From Trueperella bialowiezensis (GTDB lineage: Bacteria > Actinomycetota > Actinomycetes > Actinomycetales > Actinomycetaceae): 64,000 nt of DNA. Below, one piece after another: positions 18,844 through 28,354 of this stretch. Under the pieces are notes generated by a model. That model was not told where the DNA came from. It worked only from the letters and a program-made list of their open reading frames with translations, and ran no database searches. Made by a program: the position numbers and the translations under genes. The stretch lies in the NCBI RefSeq assembly GCF_900637955.1, contig NZ_LR134476.1, positions 186,001-250,000 of the forward strand, written 5' to 3'. How positions within the stretch are numbered: the stretch's first letter is position 1; every line of letters begins with the position of its first letter.

Positions 18844-19890
18844 ATGATCGAGCTCGAACTGCTGGGGTTGACGGACGGGCAACAGCTTAGTCTCAACGAC
18901 TCCGAAGGCAACCGCTACGTGTTGCCGATTACTGACGAGCTTCGCGCTGCGCTACGCACCGATATTTCGAGCGACGACGCCGAACCAAAACCCATTACGC
19001 CACGGGAGATTCAGGCGCATTTTAGAGCGGGTCTGTCGATTGCTGAAGTATCGGAAATCTCATCACTTCCGCCCAGCCAGCTCAAAGGTCTGGCCTTCCC
19101 CATTTTCGCGGAACGTGAATACACCGCCCAGTTGGCCCGTTCGTACCGGCTGGGCCAAGACGTGGGTGGAATGACTCTCGAGGAACTCGTGACCTCCCGC
19201 TTGGTTGCTCGCCAGGTTGATGCGACGGCGGTGACGTGGGACGCGTACCGCGACAAGGGCGAAATGTGGACTCTTGCCGCGCGCTACCCCAGTGAGGGTC
19301 GGGAACACACGGCCCTGTGGAACGTCGACACGAAGGCGCAGACTCTGCATGCACGTAATGACGAAGCGAAGCGGCTCACGGAAAGTCAGATACCTGCTGA
19401 TCCGTGGCGCGCTCCGGCGTCGTCGGTTGCACCTACGTCCGAATCTGTTGCCGGTGCAGGCGAAGCCCGCGGTGACTCGGCCACGAAAGAAGAGTCTACG
19501 CAGCCGAGTGCGGATAAGATTTCTGCACTCGATGCCCAGCCGGTGTCGACGTCGAACCCTGTCGATATCGATTCGATGCTCGCTTCACTTAATTCGAAGC
19601 GGGGCACATCTCAGCCCATGCCAGACGACGCCGACGAGCCGGAATTCGCAGGTGCGCACCCAGCACATTCAGAGCCGGAAGCAGCCACTGACGCAACCGT
19701 GTTAGAGCTACCCAGCAACGAAGGCGAGCCCGCATCTGATCAGCAAGAAATCCCGGGCGTTGTGGATAAAGAAACGCTTGAGAATGCCCAGCAAGAAAAG
19801 GGTAAGGCGAAGAAAAAGAAGGGGCGCCGGGATCGGCCTGCCATGCCGTCATGGGATGAGATCGTGTTCGGCTATTCGAAAGACAGGTAG
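18844..19890 (+). CDS. sepH: Septation protein SepH (DUF3071)
   Basis: 348 residues. The N-terminal DUF3071 domain (residues 1 to about 170) starts IELELLGLTDGQQLSL and includes the helix-turn-helix-like segment FRAGLSIAEVSEISSLPPSQ. A long disordered Ala/Glu/Ser-rich linker follows, then a basic C-terminus (KGKAKKKKGRRDRPAMPSW) and a conserved final motif SWDEIVFGYSKD. SepH binds FtsZ and promotes Z-ring assembly in Streptomyces and Mycobacterium. ATG 18844 has TAGGAGG upstream. The 171-bp region before it holds a TTGACA (18721-18726) that may be a -35 box; I see no convincing -10 partner. Confidence 0.9.
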   Translation: MIELELLGLTDGQQLSLNDSEGNRYVLPITDELRAALRTDISSDDAEPKPITPREIQAHFRAGLSIAEVSEISSLPPSQLKGLAFPIFAEREYTAQLARSYRLGQDVGGMTLEELVTSRLVARQVDATAVTWDAYRDKGEMWTLAARYPSEGREHTALWNVDTKAQTLHARNDEAKRLTESQIPADPWRAPASSVAPTSESVAGAGEARGDSATKEESTQPSADKISALDAQPVSTSNPVDIDSMLASLNSKRGTSQPMPDDADEPEFAGAHPAHSEPEAATDATVLELPSNEGEPASDQQEIPGVVDKETLENAQQEKGKAKKKKGRRDRPAMPSWDEIVFGYSKDR

Positions 19891-19896
19891 GAACCC

Positions 19897-21009
19897 CTAC
19901 ACGAGCCCGACCGCCAGCGGGATGTGCATCTCCTGGTCGGTCAGCGAGCCGTGTACTCCAACGAGGCTCAGTGCGCCGGGCGATTGGAACTGTGAATCGA
20001 CAATAGCGAGCCCGCCCTTGGCGAAAGCGAACACGTCCCCGATGGCGGCGCGAGTAAATTCGTTCACCGTGCCGAACATACCCGACTCTATGACCTCGGT
20101 CTTTGTGACAACCCAGGCGTCGTCGCCGAAGAAGTGAGCCCAGCGGTCTGCGACCTCGTCGGGCGTGTCCGTGTACACCTGGACTGCGCGTGATTCACCG
20201 GCAACGACGTCGACACCTGTGGCAAGATCGTCGAAGTCCCGAATGTCAACCTGCTCGGTAGTATCGACCATTCCGTGATCGGCGGTCACAATCACGAGCG
20301 TATCTGCGGGAAGCATGCTAAGAAGGCGCCCAAATTCGGCGTCAAAAAACTCTAATTCGGCTGTCCACTGCGGGGATGTCCACCCCGAGCGATGGCCGAC
20401 CGAATCGATGCGATCCCAATAGAGGTAAACGAGGTCTGCTCCCTGTGCAAGCTCGTCGACAGCAGCGTCAACACGCGAAGGAAGACTCTGCGCAACCGCC
20501 GTACGGCCACCGCGCAGTGCGGCAAGCGTAAGCCCAGAATCCACATACTTTTTCGGTTGGATCTTCACGAGGTCCGCACTGGAGCGTTCAAACAGGGTGG
20601 GCTGGCGTTGCCAAGTGGCCGGATTCAGATCCGGGTGATCCCACGAAATGAGGTTGAAAGTCGTTGAGCTGTTCGGGACGCGCAGAGAATAACCTGCCAT
20701 CGCCGTGGTCCCTGGAAGCTGGCCCGTGCCGAATGCGGTAATGCCGGCCGCGGTGGTCGACGGCGCGACCGTGGTAATAAAGTTATCAACCCCGAATGCG
20801 CGCAAGTTCGGGGCGTGCCCAATACGGCCATGAAGCTGATGGAAACCTAGGCCGTCAGCCAGAACCACACACGCTCGTGAGGCGGCAGGAAAATCGAAAA
20901 CCTTCTGCCCTTCCGGCGCACCTATTGCAGCCAGCGCACTAGGGAGCACTCCAGATAGGTTGCGCGACGCCGGCAATACTGCCCCGGCGAGCTTCGCTTC
21001 CAGGCTCAC
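19897..21009 (-). CDS. Alkaline phosphatase family protein (nucleotide pyrophosphatase/phosphodiesterase-like)
   Basis: 370 residues of the alkaline-phosphatase superfamily. Metal ligands fit VVLADGLGFHQL (first Asp), the nucleophile in APSTTAAGITAFGTG (Thr), the later DRIDSVGHRSG (Asp/His) and VTADHGMVD (Asp/His). The family hydrolyses phosphodiesters or pyrophosphates. No signal peptide is seen, so it is probably cytoplasmic. GTG 21009 overlaps the DUF5998 stop (GTGA), so the two are coupled, as in related actinobacteria. The substrate is unknown. Confidence 0.85.
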   Translation of the reverse strand: MSLEAKLAGAVLPASRNLSGVLPSALAAIGAPEGQKVFDFPAASRACVVLADGLGFHQLHGRIGHAPNLRAFGVDNFITTVAPSTTAAGITAFGTGQLPGTTAMAGYSLRVPNSSTTFNLISWDHPDLNPATWQRQPTLFERSSADLVKIQPKKYVDSGLTLAALRGGRTAVAQSLPSRVDAAVDELAQGADLVYLYWDRIDSVGHRSGWTSPQWTAELEFFDAEFGRLLSMLPADTLVIVTADHGMVDTTEQVDIRDFDDLATGVDVVAGESRAVQVYTDTPDEVADRWAHFFGDDAWVVTKTEVIESGMFGTVNEFTRAAIGDVFAFAKGGLAIVDSQFQSPGALSLVGVHGSLTDQEMHIPLAVGLV

Positions 21010-21563
21010 CGACGCCCCAAAATGGACTCAAGGGATTCAATGAAGGCCACTCCGGCTTTGAAATACGCTTCGTCCGTGTGCCGATCGAGATAAATTTGGA
21101 AATCCTCGTTCGTCACGACCCCGATGTAGCCGTGGTCGTTCGTGCACGTCGGATCCTCACACGCACCCGGCTGGACATCGTAGTTATACGACGTGCCCCA
21201 CCGCAGACGAATAAGGATCGAATTCAACTCCCCCACTCGTTCACCCTCGAACTTGCGACGGCGAATAATCTGGTGGTCTTTTATCGTGTGGAGCGGAATT
21301 GACTGGGTGGTCGTCACGTATTCGCCACGGGTGTCCATTTCATAGTTCGTATCTGAATACACGAGCACCAGACGGCTATCGGTAACCACGAAAGCCACGA
21401 TGCGGTCGTAGACCGAATCCGCATCAAACACCGTTTCGGGACGGACATAAAACGTTTGAATAGTCTGCGAGCCAACGGCACGGTACACGTCGTGAAGTAC
21501 AGGTGATTCAGGCGATACAAGGCTGGTTAAAGCCCTATCAAATTCCGAACGCACATCAATCAT
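21006..21563 (-). CDS. DUF5998 family protein
   Basis: 185 residues of an actinobacterial family of unknown function, found next to the alkaline-phosphatase-like gene. Recognisable parts: VYRAVGSQTIQTFYVRPETV near the N-terminus and a strand-rich centre with VVTDSRLVLVYSD. The segment CEDPTCTNDHGYIG near residue 140 holds two Cys and one His that could bind metal. The ATG at 21563 lacks a ribosome site but has GACAAT 6 nt upstream, so it is probably leaderless. Confidence 0.8.
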   Translation of the reverse strand: MIDVRSEFDRALTSLVSPESPVLHDVYRAVGSQTIQTFYVRPETVFDADSVYDRIVAFVVTDSRLVLVYSDTNYEMDTRGEYVTTTQSIPLHTIKDHQIIRRRKFEGERVGELNSILIRLRWGTSYNYDVQPGACEDPTCTNDHGYIGVVTNEDFQIYLDRHTDEAYFKAGVAFIESLESILGRR

Positions 21564-21569
21564 TAGTCC

Positions 21570-21575
21570 ATTGTC
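21570..21575 (-). promoter_or_regulatory. -10 element of DUF5998 gene (leaderless)
   Basis: GACAAT on the minus strand, 6 nt before ATG 21563. Confidence 0.4.
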
Positions 21576-21662
21576 TCAAAATGGCAGACTTTAGCGACCG
21601 GAGGTCACCAATCTCACGGCCAACACGGCGCCTTCCTGCCCGAAATCGACGGTAAGACCTCG

Positions 21663-21668
21663 GATAAT
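21663..21668 (+). promoter_or_regulatory. -10 element of parC (leaderless)
   Basis: GATAAT ends 6 nt before ATG 21675; no Shine-Dalgarno is present. Confidence 0.5.
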
Positions 21669-21674
21669 AGAACA

Positions 21675-24080
21675 ATGGCGAAGACCAAAGAGCAGGTTGT
21701 CGATATTGACGTGTCGAAAGAAATGCGCACGTCCTTTCTCGAATATTCGTATTCGGTTATCTACGCTCGCGCACTTCCCGACGCGCGTGACGGCCTGAAA
21801 CCGGTACAGCGCCGCATCCTGTTCCAGATGGATCGGATGGGTTTGCGCCCGGATAAGGGTCACGTGAAATCTTCGCGCGTGATCGGTGATGTCATGGGCC
21901 GCCTCCACCCTCATGGCGACACGGCGATTTACGACGCAACGGTCCGCCTTGCACAGCCGTTTACGATGCGCCTGCCGATGGTGGACGGGCACGGAAACTT
22001 CGGTTCGCTCGACGACGGGCCGGCAGCCCCGCGTTACACCGAAGTACGGTTGGCTCCGGCTGCACTGGCGATGACGGCGTCGCTAGACGAAGATGTCGTC
22101 GACATGGTGCCCAACTATGACAACACGTACATGCAGCCGGAGGTTCTTCCCGCTGCCATCCCAAACCTGCTTGTCAACGGTTCTTCAGGCATTGCCGTCG
22201 GCATGGCCACGAATATGGCTCCCCACAACCTGACCGAGGTTGTTGCCGGCGCACGCTTCCTGCTCGACAACCCGGATGCCTCACTGGAAGATCTCATGCG
22301 CTACATTCCCGGCCCTGACCTGCCCGAAGGCGGAAAAATCGTTGGTTTAGACGGGGTCCGCCAAGCCTACGAAACCGGCCGCGGGATTTTCCGCACGCGC
22401 GCTACGGCCCATATTGAAAACATTTCGGCGCGCAAGAAGGGCATTATTTTTACTGAACTGCCCTACCTCGTCGGTCCTGAAAAGGTGATCGACAAGATCA
22501 AGGACGGGGTCCACAACAAGAAGCTCCAGGGTATTTCTGGAGTTCAGAATCTGACCGATCGGCATCATGGGACACGCCTGGTCATCGAAGTGAAGAATTC
22601 CTTCGACCCGGAAGCCGTACTTGCAGATCTGTACAAGTACACGCCCTTAGAAGAGTCTTTCGGTATTAATAACGTGGCCCTGGTTGATGGCGAACCCCGC
22701 ACGCTCGGCCTGAAAGAACTGCTACAGGTCTTTTTGGACCACCGCCTTGAGGTGACTCGCCGGCGGACGAACTTCCGGCTCAACAAGGCCAAAGACCGCC
22801 TCCACCTTGTTGAAGGCTTGCTCATCGCGATTCTCGATATTGACGAGGTCATCGCCGTCATCCGCTCATCCGATGATTCTGCGATCGCTAAAGATCGGCT
22901 CATGAAAGTGTTCGACCTGAGTGAACTGCAAGCCGAGTACATTCTTGAGCTACGGCTTCGCAGACTAACGAAGTTTAGTCAGATCGAACTCGAATCAGAA
23001 CGCTCCGAGTTGTTGGACACCATTGCCCAGCTCACCGAGATTTTGGAATCCGATGTCCGCCTGAGAGCCCTCGTGTCTGATGAGCTCGCACAGGTCTCCC
23101 GTGAGTTCGGCACACCCCGCAGAACTGTACTGTTAGAGTCTGACGTCGTTGCATCGTCCTCCCGGACGGGGGCCAAGCTCACGGACGATCCGTGCTGGGT
23201 GGTGCTCTCTGCTGACGGGCTCATTGCCCGCATTGGAAGCGACGTCGAACCGGCACGTACCGGCCCACGTGCGGCACACGACACGGTGCGGTCCAAAGTG
23301 GCAACTACCAATCTTGCTCAGGTGGGCGTGGTGACCTCGGACGGCGCCGTGCTGCGTCTCGACGTGGCTGACATCCCGGCGATTCCTGCCACCGAAACTG
23401 CCCCCAGTTTGAGCGGTGGTGCACCGGTGAGTGAACTCATCCTCATGGGTAAGGGAGCATCCGTCGTCGGTCTCGTTCCTCTTGGCGAGGACGCACCTGT
23501 ACTCGGCGTCGCCACTGCCGGCGGGAAGATCAAACGCGTCAAGCCCGATATTCCAGAAAAAGGTGCGCTGAGCATTATTAAGCTTGCTGACGGCGACCGC
23601 GTGATCGGTGCGATGCCAGCGGGCGACGACGATCAGATTGTGCTCGTAACATCGAATGCTCAACTCTTGCGCTTCAGCGCTGGCGACGTCCGCCCGCAAG
23701 GGCCCGCAGGGCAAGGTGTTGCCGGCATTCGCCTTGCCGACGACGCGCGAGTCATCGCGTTCGGCGTCGTACCATCCAATGATCTTGCCGGGCATGCTGT
23801 TGTCACGATCGCCGGCTCAAGCGGTTCGATTCCGGGAGCCGTGCCGGGCACAGCGAAAGTTACTCCGATCGACCGCTTCCCCTCGAAAGGCCGAGCAACA
23901 GGCGGAGTACGTGCACACAGGTTCCTCACCGGAGAAGACATGCTACAGCTCGCTTGGGTGGGCGAAATGCCTACCCGTGCCACAGGCCAGCGCGGCAAGC
24001 CCGTGCAGCTTCCCGACGTCGACGAACGCAGAGATGGTTCCGGGGAGCAATTATCGAGCGTCGTTCACGCGATTGGGTAG
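21675..24080 (+). CDS. parC: DNA topoisomerase IV subunit A (ParC/GyrA family)
   Basis: 801 residues. The breakage-reunion domain starts after a short N-terminus; the quinolone-resistance region is HPHGDTAIYD (residues 78-87) with Thr83 and Asp87, and the catalytic Tyr is Tyr121 in APRYTEV. A coiled-coil and a C-terminal beta-propeller with weak repeats follow. GyrA and ParC are hard to separate by eye. I call ParC because the gene lies close to a ParE-type gene and the principal sigma factor, as in Streptomyces; gyrA normally lies with gyrB near oriC. It converges with two acetyltransferase genes that separate it from parE. Confidence 0.88.
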   Translation: MAKTKEQVVDIDVSKEMRTSFLEYSYSVIYARALPDARDGLKPVQRRILFQMDRMGLRPDKGHVKSSRVIGDVMGRLHPHGDTAIYDATVRLAQPFTMRLPMVDGHGNFGSLDDGPAAPRYTEVRLAPAALAMTASLDEDVVDMVPNYDNTYMQPEVLPAAIPNLLVNGSSGIAVGMATNMAPHNLTEVVAGARFLLDNPDASLEDLMRYIPGPDLPEGGKIVGLDGVRQAYETGRGIFRTRATAHIENISARKKGIIFTELPYLVGPEKVIDKIKDGVHNKKLQGISGVQNLTDRHHGTRLVIEVKNSFDPEAVLADLYKYTPLEESFGINNVALVDGEPRTLGLKELLQVFLDHRLEVTRRRTNFRLNKAKDRLHLVEGLLIAILDIDEVIAVIRSSDDSAIAKDRLMKVFDLSELQAEYILELRLRRLTKFSQIELESERSELLDTIAQLTEILESDVRLRALVSDELAQVSREFGTPRRTVLLESDVVASSSRTGAKLTDDPCWVVLSADGLIARIGSDVEPARTGPRAAHDTVRSKVATTNLAQVGVVTSDGAVLRLDVADIPAIPATETAPSLSGGAPVSELILMGKGASVVGLVPLGEDAPVLGVATAGGKIKRVKPDIPEKGALSIIKLADGDRVIGAMPAGDDDQIVLVTSNAQLLRFSAGDVRPQGPAGQGVAGIRLADDARVIAFGVVPSNDLAGHAVVTIAGSSGSIPGAVPGTAKVTPIDRFPSKGRATGGVRAHRFLTGEDMLQLAWVGEMPTRATGQRGKPVQLPDVDERRDGSGEQLSSVVHAIG

Positions 24081-24092
24081 CCCGCGCCAGCT

Positions 24093-25061
24093 CTAAACTG
24101 TGGTGGCAAGGATGTAGGTTTTCGAAATCTGCGAAAACCCAAAGTGCTCAAAAAGAGTCACCAGATCCGAGTTTTCTGCGTCCACATTCACGTCCAAACC
24201 AATGTAGGACAGGCCCGCCGCGCGGAAACGTTCAATTGCCGAATAGATCAGTGTGCGAGCAATGTTCATCCCTCGCCATTGGGGTGCGACCACGATTTCT
24301 TCGACGTAGCCTTCATCATCAAGCGGACCGTCTGTAGAAATATCGGAAGAAAAACGCGAGGCCAGTAAGTATCCAGCTAGGCGCGGTCGATCACCGAAGG
24401 TGTCGAGAGCGACGAGGCACCAGTCGCGTTCCATTGTTTCCATGCGCGCATTCCAAGCTTCGGTATTCAGTTTCGTCCATGTAGGAGGTGCAGACTGGGA
24501 AAACACCCGATTGTGTGTTTTGCGAGCAGGTTTCATCCATTCCTCGGTAAGCTTGACGATCTGCACGTAGGTGGACTCTGCCGAGTTAGTCAATGGCTCA
24601 TCGAGGCTGCGGCGCATTTGTATGAACTGTGAATGGTGTTCGAATCCGATACTTTGCGCAAGTTCGAGAAGCCCTGACTGCGAGCTTTCCGCATACATGT
24701 GCACGGCCGCTTCGTCAGTTCCCGCGATATCCGCCAGTCTGCGTGCCGCATGTAACTGGCGATCCAAAAGATCTTTACCCAGTCCGCGCGCTCGCCACTG
24801 TGGAGCAACCCCACCAGATATCGTGATCGGCATGGCTAAAACAGATAGCGGCATTCGAGCAAGGCCGAAGGCCACGAGCTCGCCGTCCACCCATGCTCCC
24901 TGTGCACGCCATTCGTGAGACGCATGGAAATACGACTCAACTTCGCCGCGCGTGGTGCGAATCGGTGCGTTATCAGAATCCTCGATTCGGGATATCAGAT
25001 CGAGAATCTCCGGCGCGTCCGACGCCGTGAGAGGTTGCCATTGCCACGGTGAAACACTCAT
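24093..25061 (-). CDS. Double-GNAT-domain acetyltransferase
   Basis: 322 residues with two GNAT folds. The N-terminal half holds an acetyl-CoA loop in APQWRARGLGKDLL (about residues 89-102). The C-terminal half has APQWRGMNIARTLI, where the RxxGxG/A loop is degenerate. The layout resembles mycothiol synthase MshD, which also has two GNAT halves, but specific MshD features cannot be confirmed. The stop is 12 bp from parC, and the start overlaps the stop of a second similar gene by one base, so the pair is an operon and perhaps an ancient duplication. The substrate is unknown. Confidence 0.75.
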   Translation of the reverse strand: MSVSPWQWQPLTASDAPEILDLISRIEDSDNAPIRTTRGEVESYFHASHEWRAQGAWVDGELVAFGLARMPLSVLAMPITISGGVAPQWRARGLGKDLLDRQLHAARRLADIAGTDEAAVHMYAESSQSGLLELAQSIGFEHHSQFIQMRRSLDEPLTNSAESTYVQIVKLTEEWMKPARKTHNRVFSQSAPPTWTKLNTEAWNARMETMERDWCLVALDTFGDRPRLAGYLLASRFSSDISTDGPLDDEGYVEEIVVAPQWRGMNIARTLIYSAIERFRAAGLSYIGLDVNVDAENSDLVTLFEHFGFSQISKTYILATTV

Positions 25062-26095
25062 CAGATATCGATTGTATAAAGAATCTCGGCCTGCCCTTCA
25101 TGAAAACCGTATTCGGTCAGCACCGGTGCAAGGGAGGCTGTTGCGGACACGACGGGCACGCGCACCGTACGATATTCGCGCCGTAGCGCAATGCCCACTT
25201 GAGAAAGCAGGAGGTCGGTGCCGTTACCTTGCTGGCGAAAACCGCGGTCAATCCCATAGGAGGTGACACGCATACGCGCCAGATGATGATCAACCACGCA
25301 CAGTGAATAGCCGACGAGGTGTTCGCCGTCGGTCAAAATTGCGGACGTGTACGGGTCTGATTCTGAAAGCCGTTTTTCCCATTCGTCTTCGGTCAGTGGC
25401 TGGCGACGTTCCATCACCATCGCCAACCGGTTGTGAAGGCGGCGCACTTCATCGCCATCAGATTCGTCAAGCCGGCGCAGTTCCATTCCGCGTTGCCTGA
25501 GCCGTGTGCGAGCAGATTCGGCCATCGACTTGTGCTTGGTCTCAAGGTCAAGATCCATCATCGCCCAACTGGTTTGCGGAGAGAACCCGCCTGCGGTGAG
25601 CAGCCTGCGCCTACCCATGTTGTCTGCGTGTACTTTACTGCGTATCGACGCCGGCAGGTCACGGCCTTGTGCGAGCATGAGTTGGCGCGCCCGCCCATCT
25701 TGCCATTCCAGCAGCGCCCGCCCAATACCACGCCCCCGCCACTGGGGGCGGATAAGGCCGAAAATATCGGCCTGCAGTTCTGTGAGTGGATGTGGTTTGA
25801 TGACCACAAGGCCGAACGCTTGAAGTGTGCCTGCTGAATCCCAGCCGCCCAGGCTGGCGAAGTCCGCGGAGTTCTGGGAATCATTTGCCACGTGGGGTGT
25901 GATGAGCGTACTTAGGCGAGGTTCATCCGATATCCGCGGGTCCGCCGAATCGTCAATGAGTTCGCGGACGGGGTCAAGATCGTCGACGTCGAGCGGCCTC
26001 CACGTTAATCCCAGATGGGGGCTGGGCAACATGAGCTCGCGAGGAGCAGCCAGGCGCTGCTCTAGCGATCGTCCTAAATACTTGCCCGTGTGCAT
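25061..26095 (-). CDS. Double-GNAT-domain acetyltransferase
   Basis: 344 residues, again with two GNAT halves: IRPQWRGRGIGRALL in the first and DRGFRQQGNGTDLL in the second, both with a recognisable CoA-binding loop. It is the first gene of a two-gene operon with the 322-residue paralogue. Upstream, TACACT lies 7 nt and GGAGAG 1-2 nt before the ATG, so start use may be leaderless. MshD-like, but no function can be assigned. It lies between parC and parE, 33 bp downstream of the parE stop on the same strand. Confidence 0.75.
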   Translation of the reverse strand: MHTGKYLGRSLEQRLAAPRELMLPSPHLGLTWRPLDVDDLDPVRELIDDSADPRISDEPRLSTLITPHVANDSQNSADFASLGGWDSAGTLQAFGLVVIKPHPLTELQADIFGLIRPQWRGRGIGRALLEWQDGRARQLMLAQGRDLPASIRSKVHADNMGRRRLLTAGGFSPQTSWAMMDLDLETKHKSMAESARTRLRQRGMELRRLDESDGDEVRRLHNRLAMVMERRQPLTEDEWEKRLSESDPYTSAILTDGEHLVGYSLCVVDHHLARMRVTSYGIDRGFRQQGNGTDLLLSQVGIALRREYRTVRVPVVSATASLAPVLTEYGFHEGQAEILYTIDI

Positions 26096-26102
26096 GCTCT
26101 CC

Positions 26103-26108
26103 AGTGTA
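26103..26108 (-). promoter_or_regulatory. Candidate -10 element of GNAT operon
   Basis: TACACT on the minus strand, 7 nt before ATG 26095. Confidence 0.35.
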
Positions 26109-26128
26109 CCTAACCTTCGATGCGTGCC

Positions 26129-28240
26129 CTATGCGTCAATCTGGTCGCGCGAAATGTCATGTGCACCCTCGATAATGAAGTCTTTCCTCGGCGCGACTTC
26201 TGATCCCATGAGCAGTTCGAATGTTTCTTCCGCATAGCGCAAGGATTCTTCGTCTTCGAGGCAGATTCGGCGCAATGTGCGCCGCTGCGGATTCATCGTG
26301 GTTTCTGCAAGCTGATCGGCATCCATCTCACCAAGACCCTTATACCGCTGTATCGGTTCTTTGTAGCTCTTGCCCTGCCTCTTAAGCCGGGCAAGAATCT
26401 GGTTTAGTTCCGCATCCGAATAGGAGTAGATATACTCGCTCTTCTTTCCGCCACGCCCGGCGACTTCGATGCGGTGTAGTGGCGGCACGGCAGCGTACAC
26501 TCTGCCTGCTTCCACGAGCGGACGCATGTAGCGGAAGAACAGCGTGAGCAGGAGCGTGCGGATATGTGCGCCGTCCACATCGGCGTCCGTCATGAAAATG
26601 ATCTTGCCGTATCGTGCCGCATCTAGGTCGAAAGTGCGCCCAGAGCCAGCTCCCACGACTTGGATAATCGACGATACTTCCTGATTTTTCAAGATGTCCG
26701 CTGGTGATGCCTTTTGCACGTTGAGAATCTTGCCCCGGATTGGCAGTAACGCTTGGAAATCAGAATCCCGCGCAAGTTTGGCCGTACCCAAAGCAGAATC
26801 GCCCTCTACGATGAACAGTTCGGTTTTGTCGATCTCTTCAGACCGGCAGTCGGCAAGCTTGGCCGGAAGGGTGGACGTTTCGAGCGCGTTCTTCCTCCGG
26901 GAAATCTCTTTTTGCGTGCGCGCTGCAACACGGGCACGCATTTCCGCGACAATCTTTTCTAACACGCGCAGGTTTTCCGTACGTGCGTCCCTCTTAGTTG
27001 AGGTCAGCTCTTTGGTTAGGCCCTCTTCGACGACCTTCGACACAATACCGCGAATCGGCGCCGTGCCAAGCACCTCTTTTGTCTGCCCTTCAAATTGTGG
27101 CTCCGGGAAACGCACCGCGACGACGGCGGTCAGGCCCGCTAGAATGTCGTCCTTTTCGATCCGTGGATCGCGCGCAGTCACTTTGAGTTGGCGTGATCTG
27201 GCATTAATCTGGCCGCGCACCGTCTTCACTAGACCTGCTTCAAAACCTGCCAAGTGAGTGCCGCCCTTGGGCGTGGCAATAATATTGACGAACGTTTCCT
27301 CACGCGTGTCATAGCCAGTGCCCCACCGCAACGCAATATCGACGTCGCATGTACGCTCCACTTCGCGCGGTGTCAGGTGTCCCGATTTCTTATCGAGCTC
27401 TTGCACTGTTTCAGTAAACGTGCCCGAACCTGTGATATGCATCGTGCGAGTGACGGGCGCATCCGTGGCGAGGTGGTCCACAAAGTCAACGACTCCGCCA
27501 TCGTACTTAAAAACCTCTTCAACAGCCTCAGATGAATCGCGTTCGTCGCGAATCACAATCTCTAACCCGGGCACAAGGAACGCTTTTTCGCGAGCCCGCT
27601 CAACAAGGTGGTCGTAGTTGAACTCGGTGTCGGCTGGAAAGATTTCCGGATCTGCCCAGTATCGCACCGTGGTGCCGGTGGACTTGCGCGGCACTTTACC
27701 CGTGACCCGCAGCTGCGAATGCGTACTAAAGGCGGTAAATGGCGAATCAGGCGTGGCCGGGCCCTTGTCAGTGAACTCACCTGGTTCGCCCCTGCGGAAC
27801 GACATTTCCCACACTTTGCCGTCTCGCCGTACAGCAACATCAAGCCGTGCCGACAGCGCGTTAACAACCGAGGCTCCCACACCGTGCAAACCGCCGGCTG
27901 TTCCGTACATCGAGCCGTCAAACTTTCCACCAGCGTGCAGTTTCGTGTACACCACTTCGACGCCGGACGCGCCCGTTCCCGGAACTTCATCAACAGGGAT
28001 GCCACGCCCGTCGTCGCTCACTTCAACCGAGCCGTCAGCAAACAGGGTCACCGTGATTTTTGTTGCGTGCCCCTCTGTAGCTTCGTCAACAGAGTTGTCA
28101 ATGATTTCCCACAGGCAGTGCATGAGGCCCCGAGAATCAGTGGATCCGATATACATTCCGGGTCGTTTACGGACCGCCTCAAGCCCTTCTAAGACGGACA
28201 GATGGCGGGCGGTATATTCCTGTTGTTGCGAAGTTGACAC
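26129..28240 (-). CDS. parE: DNA topoisomerase IV subunit B (ParE/GyrB family)
   Basis: 703 residues. GHKL ATPase motifs: IIDNSVDEA (Mg-binding Asn), VSDDGRGIPVD and GGLHGVGASVVNALS. The transducer domain follows, then a TOPRIM domain with FIVEGDSALGTAK and DADVDGAHIRTLLL. The C-terminus has RYKGLGEMDADQLAETTM. It is the partner of ParC. GTG 28240 has no ribosome site but TAGCAT lies exactly 6 nt upstream. The start MSTSQQQEYTARHL fits the family. The position near the sigma factor and parC supports ParE over GyrB. Confidence 0.9.
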   Translation of the reverse strand: MSTSQQQEYTARHLSVLEGLEAVRKRPGMYIGSTDSRGLMHCLWEIIDNSVDEATEGHATKITVTLFADGSVEVSDDGRGIPVDEVPGTGASGVEVVYTKLHAGGKFDGSMYGTAGGLHGVGASVVNALSARLDVAVRRDGKVWEMSFRRGEPGEFTDKGPATPDSPFTAFSTHSQLRVTGKVPRKSTGTTVRYWADPEIFPADTEFNYDHLVERAREKAFLVPGLEIVIRDERDSSEAVEEVFKYDGGVVDFVDHLATDAPVTRTMHITGSGTFTETVQELDKKSGHLTPREVERTCDVDIALRWGTGYDTREETFVNIIATPKGGTHLAGFEAGLVKTVRGQINARSRQLKVTARDPRIEKDDILAGLTAVVAVRFPEPQFEGQTKEVLGTAPIRGIVSKVVEEGLTKELTSTKRDARTENLRVLEKIVAEMRARVAARTQKEISRRKNALETSTLPAKLADCRSEEIDKTELFIVEGDSALGTAKLARDSDFQALLPIRGKILNVQKASPADILKNQEVSSIIQVVGAGSGRTFDLDAARYGKIIFMTDADVDGAHIRTLLLTLFFRYMRPLVEAGRVYAAVPPLHRIEVAGRGGKKSEYIYSYSDAELNQILARLKRQGKSYKEPIQRYKGLGEMDADQLAETTMNPQRRTLRRICLEDEESLRYAEETFELLMGSEVAPRKDFIIEGAHDISRDQIDA

Positions 28241-28246
28241 GCAAGA

Positions 28247-28252
28247 ATGCTA
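28247..28252 (-). promoter_or_regulatory. -10 element of parE (leaderless)
   Basis: TAGCAT on the minus strand, 6 nt before GTG 28240. Confidence 0.5.
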
Positions 28253-28354
28253 GCCCGAAACGGCGCGGAAATCGGTGAAGTGCACTCGGGGTGCTCACCA
28301 CAATGGAAATGAAAATGGGGGCGACCAGCACCCCACGCCTGATGTGACATGTGG

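Noticed and set aside
21675-28240. gyrA/gyrB instead of parC/parE
   Set aside because: The families are similar, but location next to the principal sigma factor and separation by unrelated genes fits topoisomerase IV; a whole-genome check for a second pair would settle it.
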